Assembly (NCBI GenBank): GCA_934193545.1 | Contig: CAKPVL010000003.1 | Span: forward strand, 8,801 to 72,800 | Length of the DNA: 64,000 nucleotides | Direction: 5' to 3' | Source of the DNA: an uncultured Granulicatella sp. | Lineage (GTDB): Bacteria; Bacillota; Bacilli; Lactobacillales; Aerococcaceae | Shown here: positions 9,524-20,143 of the stretch, piece after piece | Numbering within the stretch: position 1 is the stretch's first letter | Layout: the number at the start of each line of letters is the position of its first letter | The notes under the pieces: model-generated | The model's input: only the letters and a program-made list of their open reading frames with translations | What the model was told of the DNA's origin: nothing | Database searches by the model: none | Translations under genes and position numbers: made by a program

Positions 9524-9554
9524 AAAGATGCCCCTGCAATGCAGGGGCATCTTT
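9524..9554 (+). terminator. Hairpin terminator after the Mga-like regulator
   Basis: A perfect 14-15 bp hairpin with arms AAAGATGCCCCTGC and GCAGGGGCATCTTT begins directly after the stop codon. The T-run (TTTTTT) lies about 15 nt further on, so efficiency is uncertain. Confidence 0.7.
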
Positions 9555-9597
9555 CTGTTGCGCTTCGCTTTTTTACTATAAATAAAACTTACGTTTT

Positions 9598-9793
9598 TCT
9601 TACAATCCCTTTCGAACTGTTGCGGATTTGCTTTATAACTACTGCAATGGGGCAACGGATTGAGCCGAGGTCTCAATTCCTACCAAGCTTCAAACTGACT
9701 CTACGGGTTTTACCCTAGAGTCAGTAATTCACATTGGTTGCCATCCCCCATTGCTGTTGTTATAAAACCGCAACGTTCTTTGGGATTGTAAGA
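9598..9793 (-). repeat. Structured intergenic element, copy R4, reverse
   Basis: Arms of about 30 bp pair with few mismatches (TCTTACAATCCC with GGGATTGTAAGA, then TTGCGG with CCGCAA). Read on the minus strand the core has AACCAAT...TTGG enclosing a GACTC/GAGTC hairpin, followed by ATTGAG-ACCTCGG-CTCAAT. It lies between the regulator and the leftward lipoprotein gene. Confidence 0.85.
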
Positions 9794-9955
9794 AAATGAG
9801 ATTTTTTTGCAAAAAAGTGAAGTGCTAGAAAGCGCGCGGTGATGAGGTTTTGAGAGAAAGGCGGAGATAAGGGGTTGGTGCAGGCATTGGAGGTTTATTG
9901 CTTAGAAATGTGATAATATCGGTCTTTTTGTAGAGGCAAGAGTCCTTCACGTAAC

Positions 9956-9991
9956 TTGCCCGAAATTCACTTATAAGTGAATTTTGGGCAA
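9956..9991. repeat. Isolated 36-nt perfect-stem hairpin
   Basis: TTGCCCGAAATTCACTTA pairs with TAAGTGAATTTTGGGCAA, leaving one G-T mismatch. It lies 20 bp beyond the terminator of the next leftward gene and is not part of element R4. Nothing else was seen in 9794-10010. Confidence 0.5.
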
Positions 9992-10010
9992 CGAGGTCCC
10001 ACATATAAAA

Positions 10011-10042
10011 AAATTGCTTGGAGAATACTCTCCAAGCAATTT
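10011..10042 (-). terminator. Terminator of the 10.05-11.07 kb lipoprotein gene
   Basis: AAATTGCTTGGAGA and TCTCCAAGCAATTT pair, with a T-run on the minus strand, 10 bp after the stop codon. Confidence 0.85.
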
Positions 10043-10051
10043 CTAATTCAA

Positions 10052-11065
10052 TTATTTAACTTCTGTATAACCGATTGATTCTAATTTTTGAGTTGCTGTA
10101 GAAAAGTCCGCATACGTTGTTGAAATGACACGTGCATCTTTAAGTTCCATCTTGCCCTCTTCATTCGTTATAAGATTTGTAAATCCAACCGCATACACGT
10201 TTTTGAATCCATAGCTAGATTCCACTTGAAGCGTCATTACTAAATTCCCATTACCGCGAACAATCTCATCCCCATACGAATATGAATTATCAACATTATT
10301 CGCTAGACCACGATAATAAGTTTTATCAAATGTTACCTTATCATTTCCGCTAAATTTCTTATTCACTTCTTCTTTTAGTTTTGCAATAATTTCGTCTTTG
10401 TTCTTAGCGTCATCAAGTTTTTCAGCAACTGTCTTCAATCCTTTAACAGGAAGAGTGAAGCTTCCGTCGCCTTCTAATACATAACCTCTGTCTTCTAATA
10501 AGTTAGCGAAATTACCGTCTAACACGATTTTGGCATCTTTTCCATTTTCTAATTTGCCATTGTTTTCAACTTTGAAACGTAAAAATGACAATTTAGAATC
10601 TGTTACATGAACTTCTGCACGGCCACCTTTGTTAAAGCCTTCCACTTCTAATGAAGTAATTTTCGCTAATTCTTCAGCCGTTAATTTTTTCGCTTCTTTT
10701 AAGCCGCTGACTTTCACTTTTGTTTCTTTTGGAAGATTAAAGTATTTTTCAGCATCTTTATCTGAAGCGAACGTGAAAGTAATTTCGTCGTTATTTGACA
10801 AGCCATCTGTTTTACTTGGTGTTACTTTCACTTTTGTTGCAGCAACACGAACTTCTTCTTCTGTTTTCGCATCTGCTTTAGGGTTTGCTAGTAAGAACTC
10901 TTTTACTAACTCTTGAGTATTTACTTGATATACAAGTTCCCCTTTTGTATCTAATCCAGTAAAAGTTGTTTTGATAGATTCACCAGCGTCTACTTTTTTT
11001 ACGCCACAAGCAGCAAGTACCATAGTCGCTACTAAACAGAATAATGTTAACAGTCTTTTTTTCAT
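10052..11065 (-). CDS. Lipoprotein of unknown function
   Basis: 337 residues with a lipoprotein signal (MKKRLLTLFCLVATMVLAACG, lipidated Cys20). The rest is a Lys/Glu/Asp-rich, beta-strand-like extracellular part with FTGLDTKGELVYQVN near the start, reminiscent of repeated small beta domains, but no catalytic motif is recognised. The C-terminus (SYGDEIVRGNGNLVMTLQ...) may be a separate domain. It is monocistronic with its own terminator and has an AGGAGG-like site before the ATG. A surface binding role would be a guess. Confidence 0.75.
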   Translation of the reverse strand: MKKRLLTLFCLVATMVLAACGVKKVDAGESIKTTFTGLDTKGELVYQVNTQELVKEFLLANPKADAKTEEEVRVAATKVKVTPSKTDGLSNNDEITFTFASDKDAEKYFNLPKETKVKVSGLKEAKKLTAEELAKITSLEVEGFNKGGRAEVHVTDSKLSFLRFKVENNGKLENGKDAKIVLDGNFANLLEDRGYVLEGDGSFTLPVKGLKTVAEKLDDAKNKDEIIAKLKEEVNKKFSGNDKVTFDKTYYRGLANNVDNSYSYGDEIVRGNGNLVMTLQVESSYGFKNVYAVGFTNLITNEEGKMELKDARVISTTYADFSTATQKLESIGYTEVK

Positions 11066-11219
11066 GATTCCCTCCTGAAAAGCTTTTCTATTATTTGATT
11101 ACTTTCACCATTATAAGTTCTATTACAGTATTTTTCAATACTGTTTTGGCGTAACTTGCGCTTCTATTTCGTTCGTGCTAAGGTGAATCTAACGAACTTT
11201 TATACACATCGGAGGCTTT

Positions 11220-13004
11220 ATGAATCAAAAAATCCCCGTATGGAAAACCATCCGCTTTACATTAGGCAATTTAACGCAAAACAGCTGGATGTATTTACGC
11301 AATTCCATTTTCTTACAATTTTTTATATCCGTATTCGGATTCGGTTTTTTAACACTTATTTTTCGCGGAATGCTCTTTATTACTGGGCAATCCAATTTAA
11401 ACTTCGCCAATTTCAAAACAGTACTGCTGAGTCCAGGATCCATCCCGCTCTTGATTCTTTATTTATTGGCGTTCGCGTTTCTTATTTTCATGGAGTTCTC
11501 GATACTCATATTCATGATTTACGGAACGATTCGTGGCATTCATTTTTCATGGCGCAGTAGTATTCAAAATGCGTTTAGTGAACTCAAGCAATTGCTAAAC
11601 GGTCACTTTATTACATTCTGGCTGTACTTTTTAACGCTCTTGCCCATCGTCAATATCGGTGAGCTGACATTTATTTCGAAAAAGATTACCATTCCGGAAT
11701 TTATCACGGGTGAAATCACTAAGACGAGCGCCGGTACGCTTCTTTACTTAGGACTGGTCGTCGTGCTGCTCTACTTTCACGCACGAAGCTCGCTTGCGAT
11801 TCCGCTTCAGATTCTTACCGACCAGCCATTTACAAAAAATATCGTAACTAGTTGGAAGCTGACGAAGAAAAACGTTTGGCGCCTACTCCTTATTTCGGCA
11901 GTCGTCGAAGGGGTGCTAGCGATTCTTGTTATTTTTATCTCGATTGGTAGTGTCGCTCTCGTTGAATTCCTCGACCCGAACGGCTCAAATACGCTTCTGT
12001 TAAGTAGTGTCCTCGCCGTCGCAAAACTGCTTCAAGGATTCATCATCCTCTATACGAAGATTGCCACTTTTATCGTGATGACAAAAATTATCCACGAGCA
12101 TAAATTGGCGTCGCTTGAAGTGTATCATCACCACGAGGAAATTAAGCATAAACGTAAAATCGTGACGGCCTTTGCTCTTCTCTTCGTAACAGGAAGCGGG
12201 GTTCTCACAACCCTCACCACTTACCGGACGGAGACTGCCCACGACCCTATCATCATCGGTCACCGTGGCTATGTTGAAGAAGCCGTTGAGAACTCGATTG
12301 AAGGCATCAAAGCGGCTAAAGAAGCCGGCGCCAATATGGTGGAGATGGATATTCTTCTGACAAAAGACAATCAATTCGTCGTCATGCACGACTATAACTT
12401 GAAGCGATTAGCTGGTTTGAATAAACGCGTTCAAGACATGACCCTAGACGAGGTTCGCGGTCTTCCGATTGAACAAGACGGATTCAAGAGCCACATTCCA
12501 ACTTTTGAGGAGTTTTTCAAAGCCGCCAAAGAAATCGGCATGCCACTCGTCATCGAGCTCAAACCACATGGCGGTGAGCCTGCCAACTACGTGGATCTTT
12601 TCATCGCAAAATACAAAGAGCTCGCCATTGATAACTCAAACAAAGTCATGTCACTTGATTTGAAAGTCATGGAAGAACTCGAAGTAAAAGCACCGGAAAT
12701 CACGACTGGGTTTGTGATTCCAATCCAATTTGGCGGATTTGGAGACGCAAAGGTGGATTTCTATGTGGTAGAAGATTTTTCTTACCAGGAACTGGCTGTT
12801 ATTCATGCGCAGGAGACAGGACATGAGGTGTTTGTCTGGACCATTAATACGGATGAAGCCCTCGAGAAATACGTAGACAGCCCGGTAAACGGGATCATCA
12901 CAGACAAAGTCGCGCTCGCCAAAGCCATTCAGGAGGAGCACAAAACCAACAATAGTTTAATGGACCGCTTCTTACGCACGTTGAATGTGAGTATTGCTAA
13001 ATAA
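11220..13004 (+). CDS. Membrane-anchored glycerophosphodiester phosphodiesterase
   Basis: 594 residues beginning after CGGAGG. Residues 1 to about 320 form a multi-pass membrane domain of the GPDPase_memb type. Residues from about 345 form a GdpD catalytic TIM barrel with GHRGY (catalytic His about 348), the metal ligands in NMVEMDILLTKDN and the second catalytic His in VVMHDYNL. The enzyme hydrolyses glycerophosphodiesters to glycerol-3-phosphate and an alcohol at the membrane; in Gram-positives it may also trim lipoteichoic acid or lysolipid products. It is alone, divergent from the lipoprotein gene, and ends three bases before element R5. Confidence 0.9.
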   Translation: MNQKIPVWKTIRFTLGNLTQNSWMYLRNSIFLQFFISVFGFGFLTLIFRGMLFITGQSNLNFANFKTVLLSPGSIPLLILYLLAFAFLIFMEFSILIFMIYGTIRGIHFSWRSSIQNAFSELKQLLNGHFITFWLYFLTLLPIVNIGELTFISKKITIPEFITGEITKTSAGTLLYLGLVVVLLYFHARSSLAIPLQILTDQPFTKNIVTSWKLTKKNVWRLLLISAVVEGVLAILVIFISIGSVALVEFLDPNGSNTLLLSSVLAVAKLLQGFIILYTKIATFIVMTKIIHEHKLASLEVYHHHEEIKHKRKIVTAFALLFVTGSGVLTTLTTYRTETAHDPIIIGHRGYVEEAVENSIEGIKAAKEAGANMVEMDILLTKDNQFVVMHDYNLKRLAGLNKRVQDMTLDEVRGLPIEQDGFKSHIPTFEEFFKAAKEIGMPLVIELKPHGGEPANYVDLFIAKYKELAIDNSNKVMSLDLKVMEELEVKAPEITTGFVIPIQFGGFGDAKVDFYVVEDFSYQELAVIHAQETGHEVFVWTINTDEALEKYVDSPVNGIITDKVALAKAIQEEHKTNNSLMDRFLRTLNVSIAK

Positions 13005-13007
13005 ATC

Positions 13008-13196
13008 GGATAGCTCGTTGAGCTTTTCTCAGGTATCTTCATAGTAGCGGTAATGGGACACCGGCTCGAGCCGAAGTCTCTCACCTTTAAAGCCTCAAAG
13101 AGGGAGTAAGGAATCAATTCCTAACTCCCTCTTTTTCGCATTTAATGTCATTCCCCATTACTGCTACTATAGAACCTGAGAAGCTACGAGCTATCC
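13008..13196 (-). repeat. Structured intergenic element, copy R5, reverse
   Basis: Arms GGATAGCTCG (13008-) and CGAGCTATCC (-13196), plus CTCAGGT with ACCTGAG, then ATAGTAGC..GTAATG with CATTACTGCTACTAT. The core is the AGAGGG-hairpin subtype shared with R8 and R9. The arms differ completely from those of other copies yet pair internally. Confidence 0.85.
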
Positions 13197-13396
13197 CCTA
13201 CGCTACTCCTCCACATTCCCACTAGCAAGAGCTTTCGTGTTTTTATTATGGCCATTCAGACGGCGTAAAACTTGTGCATTAAACATTGTTGGGTGGTTCC
13301 TAAATGGATTGGTGAGCGCGGTCTGTGTGAAGCGTATTTCTGGAGGGCGGGAAAGGAAAGGAGGCAGAGAGTGCTTGGCACCTTCTCCTCCGGCCT

Positions 13397-13729
13397 CCCC
13401 TTCCCCGCGGATAAACTTTGAAGTGCTTGTTCAATATGAGGTATTTATAAAAAAGGCTTTGTTCCAATAAAAAGATGAAGGCTCTTCGAATTAAATATGC
13501 GAAGGACTTTCCAGACTCTATAGTAAAAGCTATAAGGATTTGCAGCCGAAATGAATTAGAGGGGCACTGCGGTTTATCCGCAATGCCCCTCTTTGAAGTT
13601 CGGCAGGAGTTGAGACCTTGGCTCAACCCGTTGCCCTTATAGCCTTTACTATGAAGATGTCTAGGATACTGCACATACTACCTCGTCTCCCTTTCCCAGC
13701 GGGCAAACTTTGAAGGCTTGCCCATACTG
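13397..13729 (+). repeat. Two diverged copies of a pyrimidine-rich ~45-nt segment flanking element R6
   Basis: 13397-13441 and 13685-13729 share the block CTCCC-TTCCC-GCGG-AAACTTTGAAG-GCTTG with scattered changes; AAACTTTGAAG is identical in both. The second forms GGGCAA...TTGCCC. They may be degraded relatives of the element core (compare GTTTGAAGCTTGG). No supported gene was found in the 13.2-14.08 kb stretch; its short open frames have no ribosome binding site and overlap the repeats. Confidence 0.45.
13511..13664 (+). repeat. Structured intergenic element, copy R6, forward
   Basis: Arms CTATAGTAAAAGCTATAAGG and CCTTATAGCCTTTACTATG pair. GCCGAA...TTCGGC encloses a 15-bp hairpin (AGAGGGGCATTGCGG type), followed by GTTGAG-ACCTTGG-CTCAAC. 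The GCCGAA/TTCGGC pair replaces ACCGA/TCGGT of R2 and ACCAA/TTGGT of R7, which is covariation. Confidence 0.85.
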
Positions 13730-13787
13730 GATGGCTAATATGATAGAAAGCCAAGGGATACTGCTGCGTACAATGAATGAAACATAA

Positions 13788-14028
13788 CAAAAAGCCTCTA
13801 TGCGAAAAGACTTTCCACAACAAGGAATCCTTCGGATGTATAGTGGTAATCGTAAGGGAATCATAACCAATGTGAATTACTGACTCTAGGGTGTAACCCG
13901 TAGAGTCAGTTTGAAGCTTGGTAGTCAGGAGACATTTGGCTCCTGACGGTATCCTTACAATTACCACTATACAAACATCCGAAAGGATTCGAAGGTTGTG
14001 GAACTGCTCTTCAATATAGAGGCTTTTT
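13788..14028 (+). repeat. Structured intergenic element, copy R7, forward, nested in a longer terminator-like stem
   Basis: The inner element (about 13826-13985) has the standard core with ACCAA...TTGGT and TCAGGAG-ACATTTGG-CTCCTGA. Outside it further arms pair: TTCCACAAC with GTTGTGGAA and AAAAAGCCTCTA with TAGAGGCTTTTT, the last ending in a T-run on the plus strand. Total span about 240 nt, the largest palindrome of the window. Confidence 0.85.
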
Positions 14029-14081
14029 AACTGTTAATGATTTATTGTGAGCTACTACTTAGAGTATCCCTTGGGTTCCTA

Positions 14082-15622
<1,541 letters not shown>

Positions 15623-15685
15623 GTATCATTTGTCTAAAATTGTACACGTCTCTAGTGAAAAGTGCAAGCCTTTTAGCAAAAATTC

Positions 15686-17083
15686 CTAGTTCGAACTTTC
15701 CGGTGAGAAGACGCTTTGGATTTTACTCCAAATGCCCCCAAAGAAGTCTTGAACTTTTTGAACCATTTGGTCGATAAATCCTTTCGCTCCACGCATACCT
15801 TCTGTCACGACGTTCGAATTTTCCACATCAAATGCGGCTAAGGCTTCCACCGTTCCGTGGTCTTTGCCATCGACATAGCCAAGGTTTTCTCCTGGCATCT
15901 CAAAATTCAACGTTCCAACCGTCTGCCCTGCCGTCACAGGAGCTTTCACTTTGCCATCTTCTGTCTTCACATCATCTGCTGGTGTGAATGAAATCTTGAT
16001 CTGGCTTAATGCTGTTCCTTTTGGTACAGCCGCAACAAAGGTTTTCCCGTAATCCACGCCAAGCGTCTCTTCCGTTCCACCTTCTAATTGGATAGGAGTC
16101 AAGTTTTGTACGGATTTTCCAGGCGCGCCCACGAGTAGGCCTTCATATTTCTTGAACACTTCATCTAATAAATGTCTTGTTACTTTGAAACGATTCAACG
16201 GTTCTTTAGACCCCATCGATACGACAATCACCGAGAAGCCGTTGCGAGTAGCAGTCGTTGTAATCGACGCACCGCTGGCATCACTCGTTCCTGTCTTCAA
16301 ACCAGTAACCCCTTCGTATTCGAAGAGCAGTCCTGGAAGCAGGTAGTTAAAGTTATCCATCTTCGTTGTTCCTGAACTATTTGGTCGGAATGTTTGTGTG
16401 GAAATCGATGATACTTTTAAAATCTCAGGGAAATCATTCACCAAGTTCTTCGCGATAATCGCAACAGAACGAGCCGACATGCTATTTTCGTCTTCATCAC
16501 CGAATGATGGATTCTTATCAGCACCACCGTATTTATTCGGTAGACCTGTTACGTTAATAATCGTTGCGTCTTTAATGCCCCACTCATCGAGTTTGGCTTT
16601 CATACGTTCAATCCAGTTGGCTTCAGAACCTCCAATATATTCGGCCACCGCTAATGTTGCGGCGTTGGCTGAATAGATGGAAATCGCGTCGAATAATTCT
16701 TTAATCGTGTATTTTTCACTCGGCAGAAGCGGCACGTTGGATAAGCTATAGTTCGCACTCAATTGGTGAACGCGGTCGCTTACTGGGATTTGTGTTTCCC
16801 AAGTCACTTCTCCATTTTTAATCGCTTCTAAAATTAAATATTGTGAAATCATTTTACTCATGGAAGCAATCCCGCGAACTTCATCTTGATTGTGTTGCAT
16901 CAAAATTTTTCCGCTCGTTTGCTCGATTGCGATGTAGCTTTGTACATCTTGAATCGCAGCTGCTTCCTCTTTTGCTTTTGCGTCATCTTGCGCATAAATT
17001 GCTGGTGTCACCGTCGTTGCTCCTACAGCGAAAATGCTAAGTGCACAGACGATTTTCTTCACCCATGTACGAGGACTTTTCAT
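15686..17083 (-). CDS. dacA: D-alanyl-D-alanine carboxypeptidase (class S11, DacA/PBP3-like)
   Basis: 465 residues with a signal peptide (cleavage near IYA-QD), the SxxK motif SMSK (Ser74, Lys77), the SxN motif SAN near 138 and KTGT near 261, giving a complete penicilloyl-serine transferase active site. A C-terminal PBP5_C-like beta domain follows and the last 40 residues contain a probable amphipathic anchor (FIDQMVQKVQDFFGGIW). It trims the terminal D-Ala of peptidoglycan pentapeptide outside the membrane. It lies upstream of the serS leader and is likely a separate unit. No clear promoter was assigned in the AT-rich 17084-17380 stretch. Confidence 0.93.
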   Translation of the reverse strand: MKSPRTWVKKIVCALSIFAVGATTVTPAIYAQDDAKAKEEAAAIQDVQSYIAIEQTSGKILMQHNQDEVRGIASMSKMISQYLILEAIKNGEVTWETQIPVSDRVHQLSANYSLSNVPLLPSEKYTIKELFDAISIYSANAATLAVAEYIGGSEANWIERMKAKLDEWGIKDATIINVTGLPNKYGGADKNPSFGDEDENSMSARSVAIIAKNLVNDFPEILKVSSISTQTFRPNSSGTTKMDNFNYLLPGLLFEYEGVTGLKTGTSDASGASITTTATRNGFSVIVVSMGSKEPLNRFKVTRHLLDEVFKKYEGLLVGAPGKSVQNLTPIQLEGGTEETLGVDYGKTFVAAVPKGTALSQIKISFTPADDVKTEDGKVKAPVTAGQTVGTLNFEMPGENLGYVDGKDHGTVEALAAFDVENSNVVTEGMRGAKGFIDQMVQKVQDFFGGIWSKIQSVFSPESSN

Positions 17084-17380
17084 TATGTATATCTCCTAAT
17101 TTCTCTCAAATCTGCTTATTAATGTTACCGAAAATCGAGGGGAAAAACAATGGTAAACTGATTAATCTTTTATTACAAAATAGGAAGGATTTTTTAATCT
17201 CATATTCGGTTTTTGTTCGAGCGTTTTTGCTCATTCCCACCCCTATGCGCTTCGTCCTTTTTTGGTATATTACAGCGTTGTAATATTCGAAAAAATCACC
17301 CTGACAGAATGAAACTGACACTATTCCGTTTTATTTTTTTCAACTTCATAGTTTTTCCTATTTTTCGCAACAGTTTTAAT

Positions 17381-17399
17381 TGTAAGCGCTTGATATAAT
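17381..17399 (+). promoter_or_regulatory. -10 box and cre-like site before the glycerate operon
   Basis: TATAAT at 17394-17399 is immediately preceded by TGTAAGCGCTTGA (17381-17393), which matches the left half and centre of the CcpA cre consensus but not its last positions. The -35 region is poor. Catabolite repression of glycerate use would make sense; the match is imperfect. Confidence 0.45.
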
Positions 17400-17427
17400 G
17401 ATTTTACAACAATAAGGAGGGATGAAA

Positions 17428-18579
17428 ATGAAAGTAGTCGTTGCTATCGATTCACTGAAAGGTAGCTTGTCTTCACTGGAAGCGGGTCAGGCCATCAAGG
17501 AAGGTGTTCAGGTCGTATACCCTGAAGCCGATGTGGTTGTTCGTCCACTCGCAGATGGTGGTGAAGGAACGGTCGAAGCATTAGCCATCGGGATGGGAGG
17601 TGAACTTGTTCATGTGAGCGTCACTGGACCTTTAGGAGAGCCGGTAACTGCCGAATACGGAATCTTAAAAGCGGACGGGACGCGTCCAAAAACAGCAATT
17701 ATCGAAATGTCTGCAGCCGCAGGGATTACGCTAGTTCCTGATGAAAAACGCAATCCAATGCACACTACAACATTCGGTGTCGGCGAATTAATTAAGGATG
17801 CCATCGATAATGGTTGCCGTCATTTTATCGTGGGAATTGGAGGAAGTGCCACAAACGATGGTGGTATCGGGATGTTACAAGCGCTCGGATATGATTTCCT
17901 AGATAAGGACGGTGCTCCTGTTGCATACGGAGGTGCGGGTCTTCAATCGATTGCACGCATCCAGGCTGAAAATGTCTTGCCAGAATTAAAAGACTGTACT
18001 TTCCGCGTGGCATGTGACGTAACAAATCCGCTCTGTGGTCCAATGGGCTCGAGTGCCATTTACGGCCCACAAAAAGGAGCAACTCCAGAAATGGTGAAGG
18101 AACTCGACGAGGCGCTTCTCCACTACGCCGAATTATCGAAAGAAACCTTTGCCCATGCCGACCGCCTCTACCCAGGTACGGGTGCAGCCGGAGGAATGGG
18201 ATTTGCGTTTCTAACATATACAAATGCGGTTCTTGAGAGCGGCATTAAGATTGTCCTTGAAGAGACAGGACTCGAAGACGAAATGAAGGATGCCGACGTT
18301 GTCATCACTGGCGAAGGTCGCCTAGATAGTCAAACCGCCCTTGGAAAAGCTCCAATCGGCGTGGCTCATCTTGCGAAAAAACACGGCAAAAAAGTACTCG
18401 CATTTGCAGGATGCCTCACACCAGACGCAGGGGTATGTAACGAAAACGGAATCGATGCCTTCTTCCCAATTTTGCGAAGAGTCATCACCGTTCAAGAAGC
18501 AATGGAAAAAGAAACTGCGCGCGAAAATATGATTCGCAGCGTAGAACAAGTATTTCGTTTAATCAAAGCAGTTCAATAG
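17428..18579 (+). CDS. Glycerate kinase (GlxK/GarK type)
   Basis: 383 residues starting MKVVVAIDSLKGSLSS. The ATG at 17428 is preferred over the one at 17422 because the AGGAGG lies only one base before the latter. The family signatures AIDSFKGSLSS, PLADGGEGTVEAL, GIGGSATNDGGIGMLQALG and GEGRLDSQT are all seen. The enzyme phosphorylates D-glycerate to 2-phosphoglycerate (some members 3-phosphoglycerate), feeding lower glycolysis. It is followed 12 bp on by a GntP permease, forming a glycerate uptake and use unit. Confidence 0.95.
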   Translation: MKVVVAIDSLKGSLSSLEAGQAIKEGVQVVYPEADVVVRPLADGGEGTVEALAIGMGGELVHVSVTGPLGEPVTAEYGILKADGTRPKTAIIEMSAAAGITLVPDEKRNPMHTTTFGVGELIKDAIDNGCRHFIVGIGGSATNDGGIGMLQALGYDFLDKDGAPVAYGGAGLQSIARIQAENVLPELKDCTFRVACDVTNPLCGPMGSSAIYGPQKGATPEMVKELDEALLHYAELSKETFAHADRLYPGTGAAGGMGFAFLTYTNAVLESGIKIVLEETGLEDEMKDADVVITGEGRLDSQTALGKAPIGVAHLAKKHGKKVLAFAGCLTPDAGVCNENGIDAFFPILRRVITVQEAMEKETARENMIRSVEQVFRLIKAVQ

Positions 18580-18591
18580 GAGGAAACTACA

Positions 18592-19854
18592 ATGACACCA
18601 ACCTTTTCAACATTAGGGGCCTTAGTCGGTCTCGTACTTGCTATTATTTTGATTGTTAAGAAAGTTCATCCAGCCTACAGTTTAATCTTCGGGGCTCTGA
18701 TTGGGGGAATTATCGGAGGTGGCGGTCTTGCCGAAACGGTAAAAGCCATGGTCAGCGGGGCTCAAAGCATGATGTCTCCTGTCCTTCGTATCATGACGAG
18801 TGGGATTTTAGCCGGAGCATTAATTAAGACAGGATCGGCTGAAACGATTGCCGATACGATTGTAAAGAAACTCGGCCAAAAACGTGCGATTGCCGCAATT
18901 GCGATTGCCACAATGATTATTTGTGCCGTTGGGGTCTTCATCGATATCGCCGTTATCACAGTAGCTCCAATTGCCATCGCTATTGCGAAAAAAGCAAACC
19001 TTTCTAAAGCTGGTATTTTACTTGCGATGATCGGTGGTGGTAAAGCCGGAAACATCATTTCACCAAACCCTAACACGATTGCGGCATCTGAAGCATTCGG
19101 AATCGACCTTACAGCGTTAATGGTGAAAAACTTAATCCCTGCCTTTGTAGCGCTATTCGTGGCCATTATCCTTTCTGGATTACTCGCTAAAAAAGGCGGT
19201 GCACATGAATTTGACGGTATTGACGAAGCAGGAACAAGCGGCGTATCTCTCTCTTTCTTCAAAGCCATGCTTGGACCAATCGTTGTAATCGCCCTTCTTG
19301 CCCTTCGCTCAATTGCTGGAATCAGCGTAGACCCATTAATCGCACTTCCTCTAGGTGGTTTAGTGACGATTGTTGTAACGGGTAATGCGAAAAACACGGT
19401 TGAATTCACTGAATTCGGTCTTAGCAAAGTAATCGGCGTATCGATTCTGTTAATCGGTACTGGTACCATCGCTGGAATTATCAAAGCTTCTGCATTGCAA
19501 GTCGATATGATTGCTCTTCTTGAAGCGATGAACATGCCAGCCTTCGTCCTAGCTCCACTTTCTGGTATTTTAATGGGGGCTGCGACAGCTTCAACAACTG
19601 CTGGTTCAACGATTGCGTCTCAAACCTTCTCAGGTCCATTGACAGCAGCTGGCGTTCCAGCCGTATCTGCGGCAGCGATGATTCATGCAGGGGCAACTGT
19701 GCTCGACTCACTTCCACATGGTTCATTCTTCCATGCAACAGGCGGTTCTGTCTTCATGGCGATTGAAGATCGTATGAAATTAATCCCTTATGAAGCCATC
19801 GTCGGTTTATCAAGCACAATCGTCGCAACGATCCTTTACTTAATCGGATTCTAG
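18592..19854 (+). CDS. GntP-family permease, probable glycerate transporter
   Basis: 420 residues, about 12 hydrophobic segments, with GntP family hallmarks (GGKAGNIISPNPNTIAASEAF and GAATASTTAGSTIASQTFS). GntP proteins are proton symporters for gluconate and related hydroxy acids. Because the partner gene is a glycerate kinase, D-glycerate is the inferred substrate. It has an AGGAGG site and the operon is followed by element R8. Confidence 0.88.
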   Translation: MTPTFSTLGALVGLVLAIILIVKKVHPAYSLIFGALIGGIIGGGGLAETVKAMVSGAQSMMSPVLRIMTSGILAGALIKTGSAETIADTIVKKLGQKRAIAAIAIATMIICAVGVFIDIAVITVAPIAIAIAKKANLSKAGILLAMIGGGKAGNIISPNPNTIAASEAFGIDLTALMVKNLIPAFVALFVAIILSGLLAKKGGAHEFDGIDEAGTSGVSLSFFKAMLGPIVVIALLALRSIAGISVDPLIALPLGGLVTIVVTGNAKNTVEFTEFGLSKVIGVSILLIGTGTIAGIIKASALQVDMIALLEAMNMPAFVLAPLSGILMGAATASTTAGSTIASQTFSGPLTAAGVPAVSAAAMIHAGATVLDSLPHGSFFHATGGSVFMAIEDRMKLIPYEAIVGLSSTIVATILYLIGF

Positions 19855-19869
19855 ACTAGGCACGGTATA

Positions 19870-20057
19870 AATGATTCCTACGAATCTTTACGGATTTCTT
19901 CATAGTAGCTGTAACGTTGTACCGGTTCGAGCCGAAGTCTCTCACCTTTAAAGCCTCAAAGAGGGCGTACGGATTATAAATCCTACGCCCTCTTATTCGT
20001 TTTAATACGTATTCACGTTACTGCTACTATAGAATCCGTGAATTCTTCGGAATCATT
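19870..20057 (-). repeat. Structured intergenic element, copy R8, reverse
   Basis: Arms AATGATTCC...CGGATT and AATCCG...GGAATCATT pair. The core on the minus strand has AGAGGGCGTA/TACGCCCTCT and GAG-AGACTTCGG-CTC. It sits between convergent gntP-like and DUF924 genes. Confidence 0.85.
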
Positions 20058-20119
20058 TCAACCAGCTACTCTTCTTGTTACGATTACCCATAACACGTTG
20101 CAGATTCGCGCAACAAAAA

Positions 20120-20138
20120 AAGAGCCGCATGGACTCTT
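20120..20138 (-). terminator. Terminator of the larR-larE-DUF924 transcript
   Basis: AAGAGTCC and GGCTCTT pair on the minus strand with one mismatch, followed by seven T, five bases after the DUF924 stop. Confidence 0.6.
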
Positions 20139-20143
20139 TTGGG

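Noticed and set aside
9398..9676. Leftward 92-residue frame at the end of the Mga-like gene
   Set aside because: It overlaps the regulator and the start of element R4 and lacks initiation signals.
13237..13967. Short open frames of 69-124 residues between gdpD and serS
   Set aside because: They overlap the palindromic elements, have no ribosome sites and show no recognisable protein pattern.
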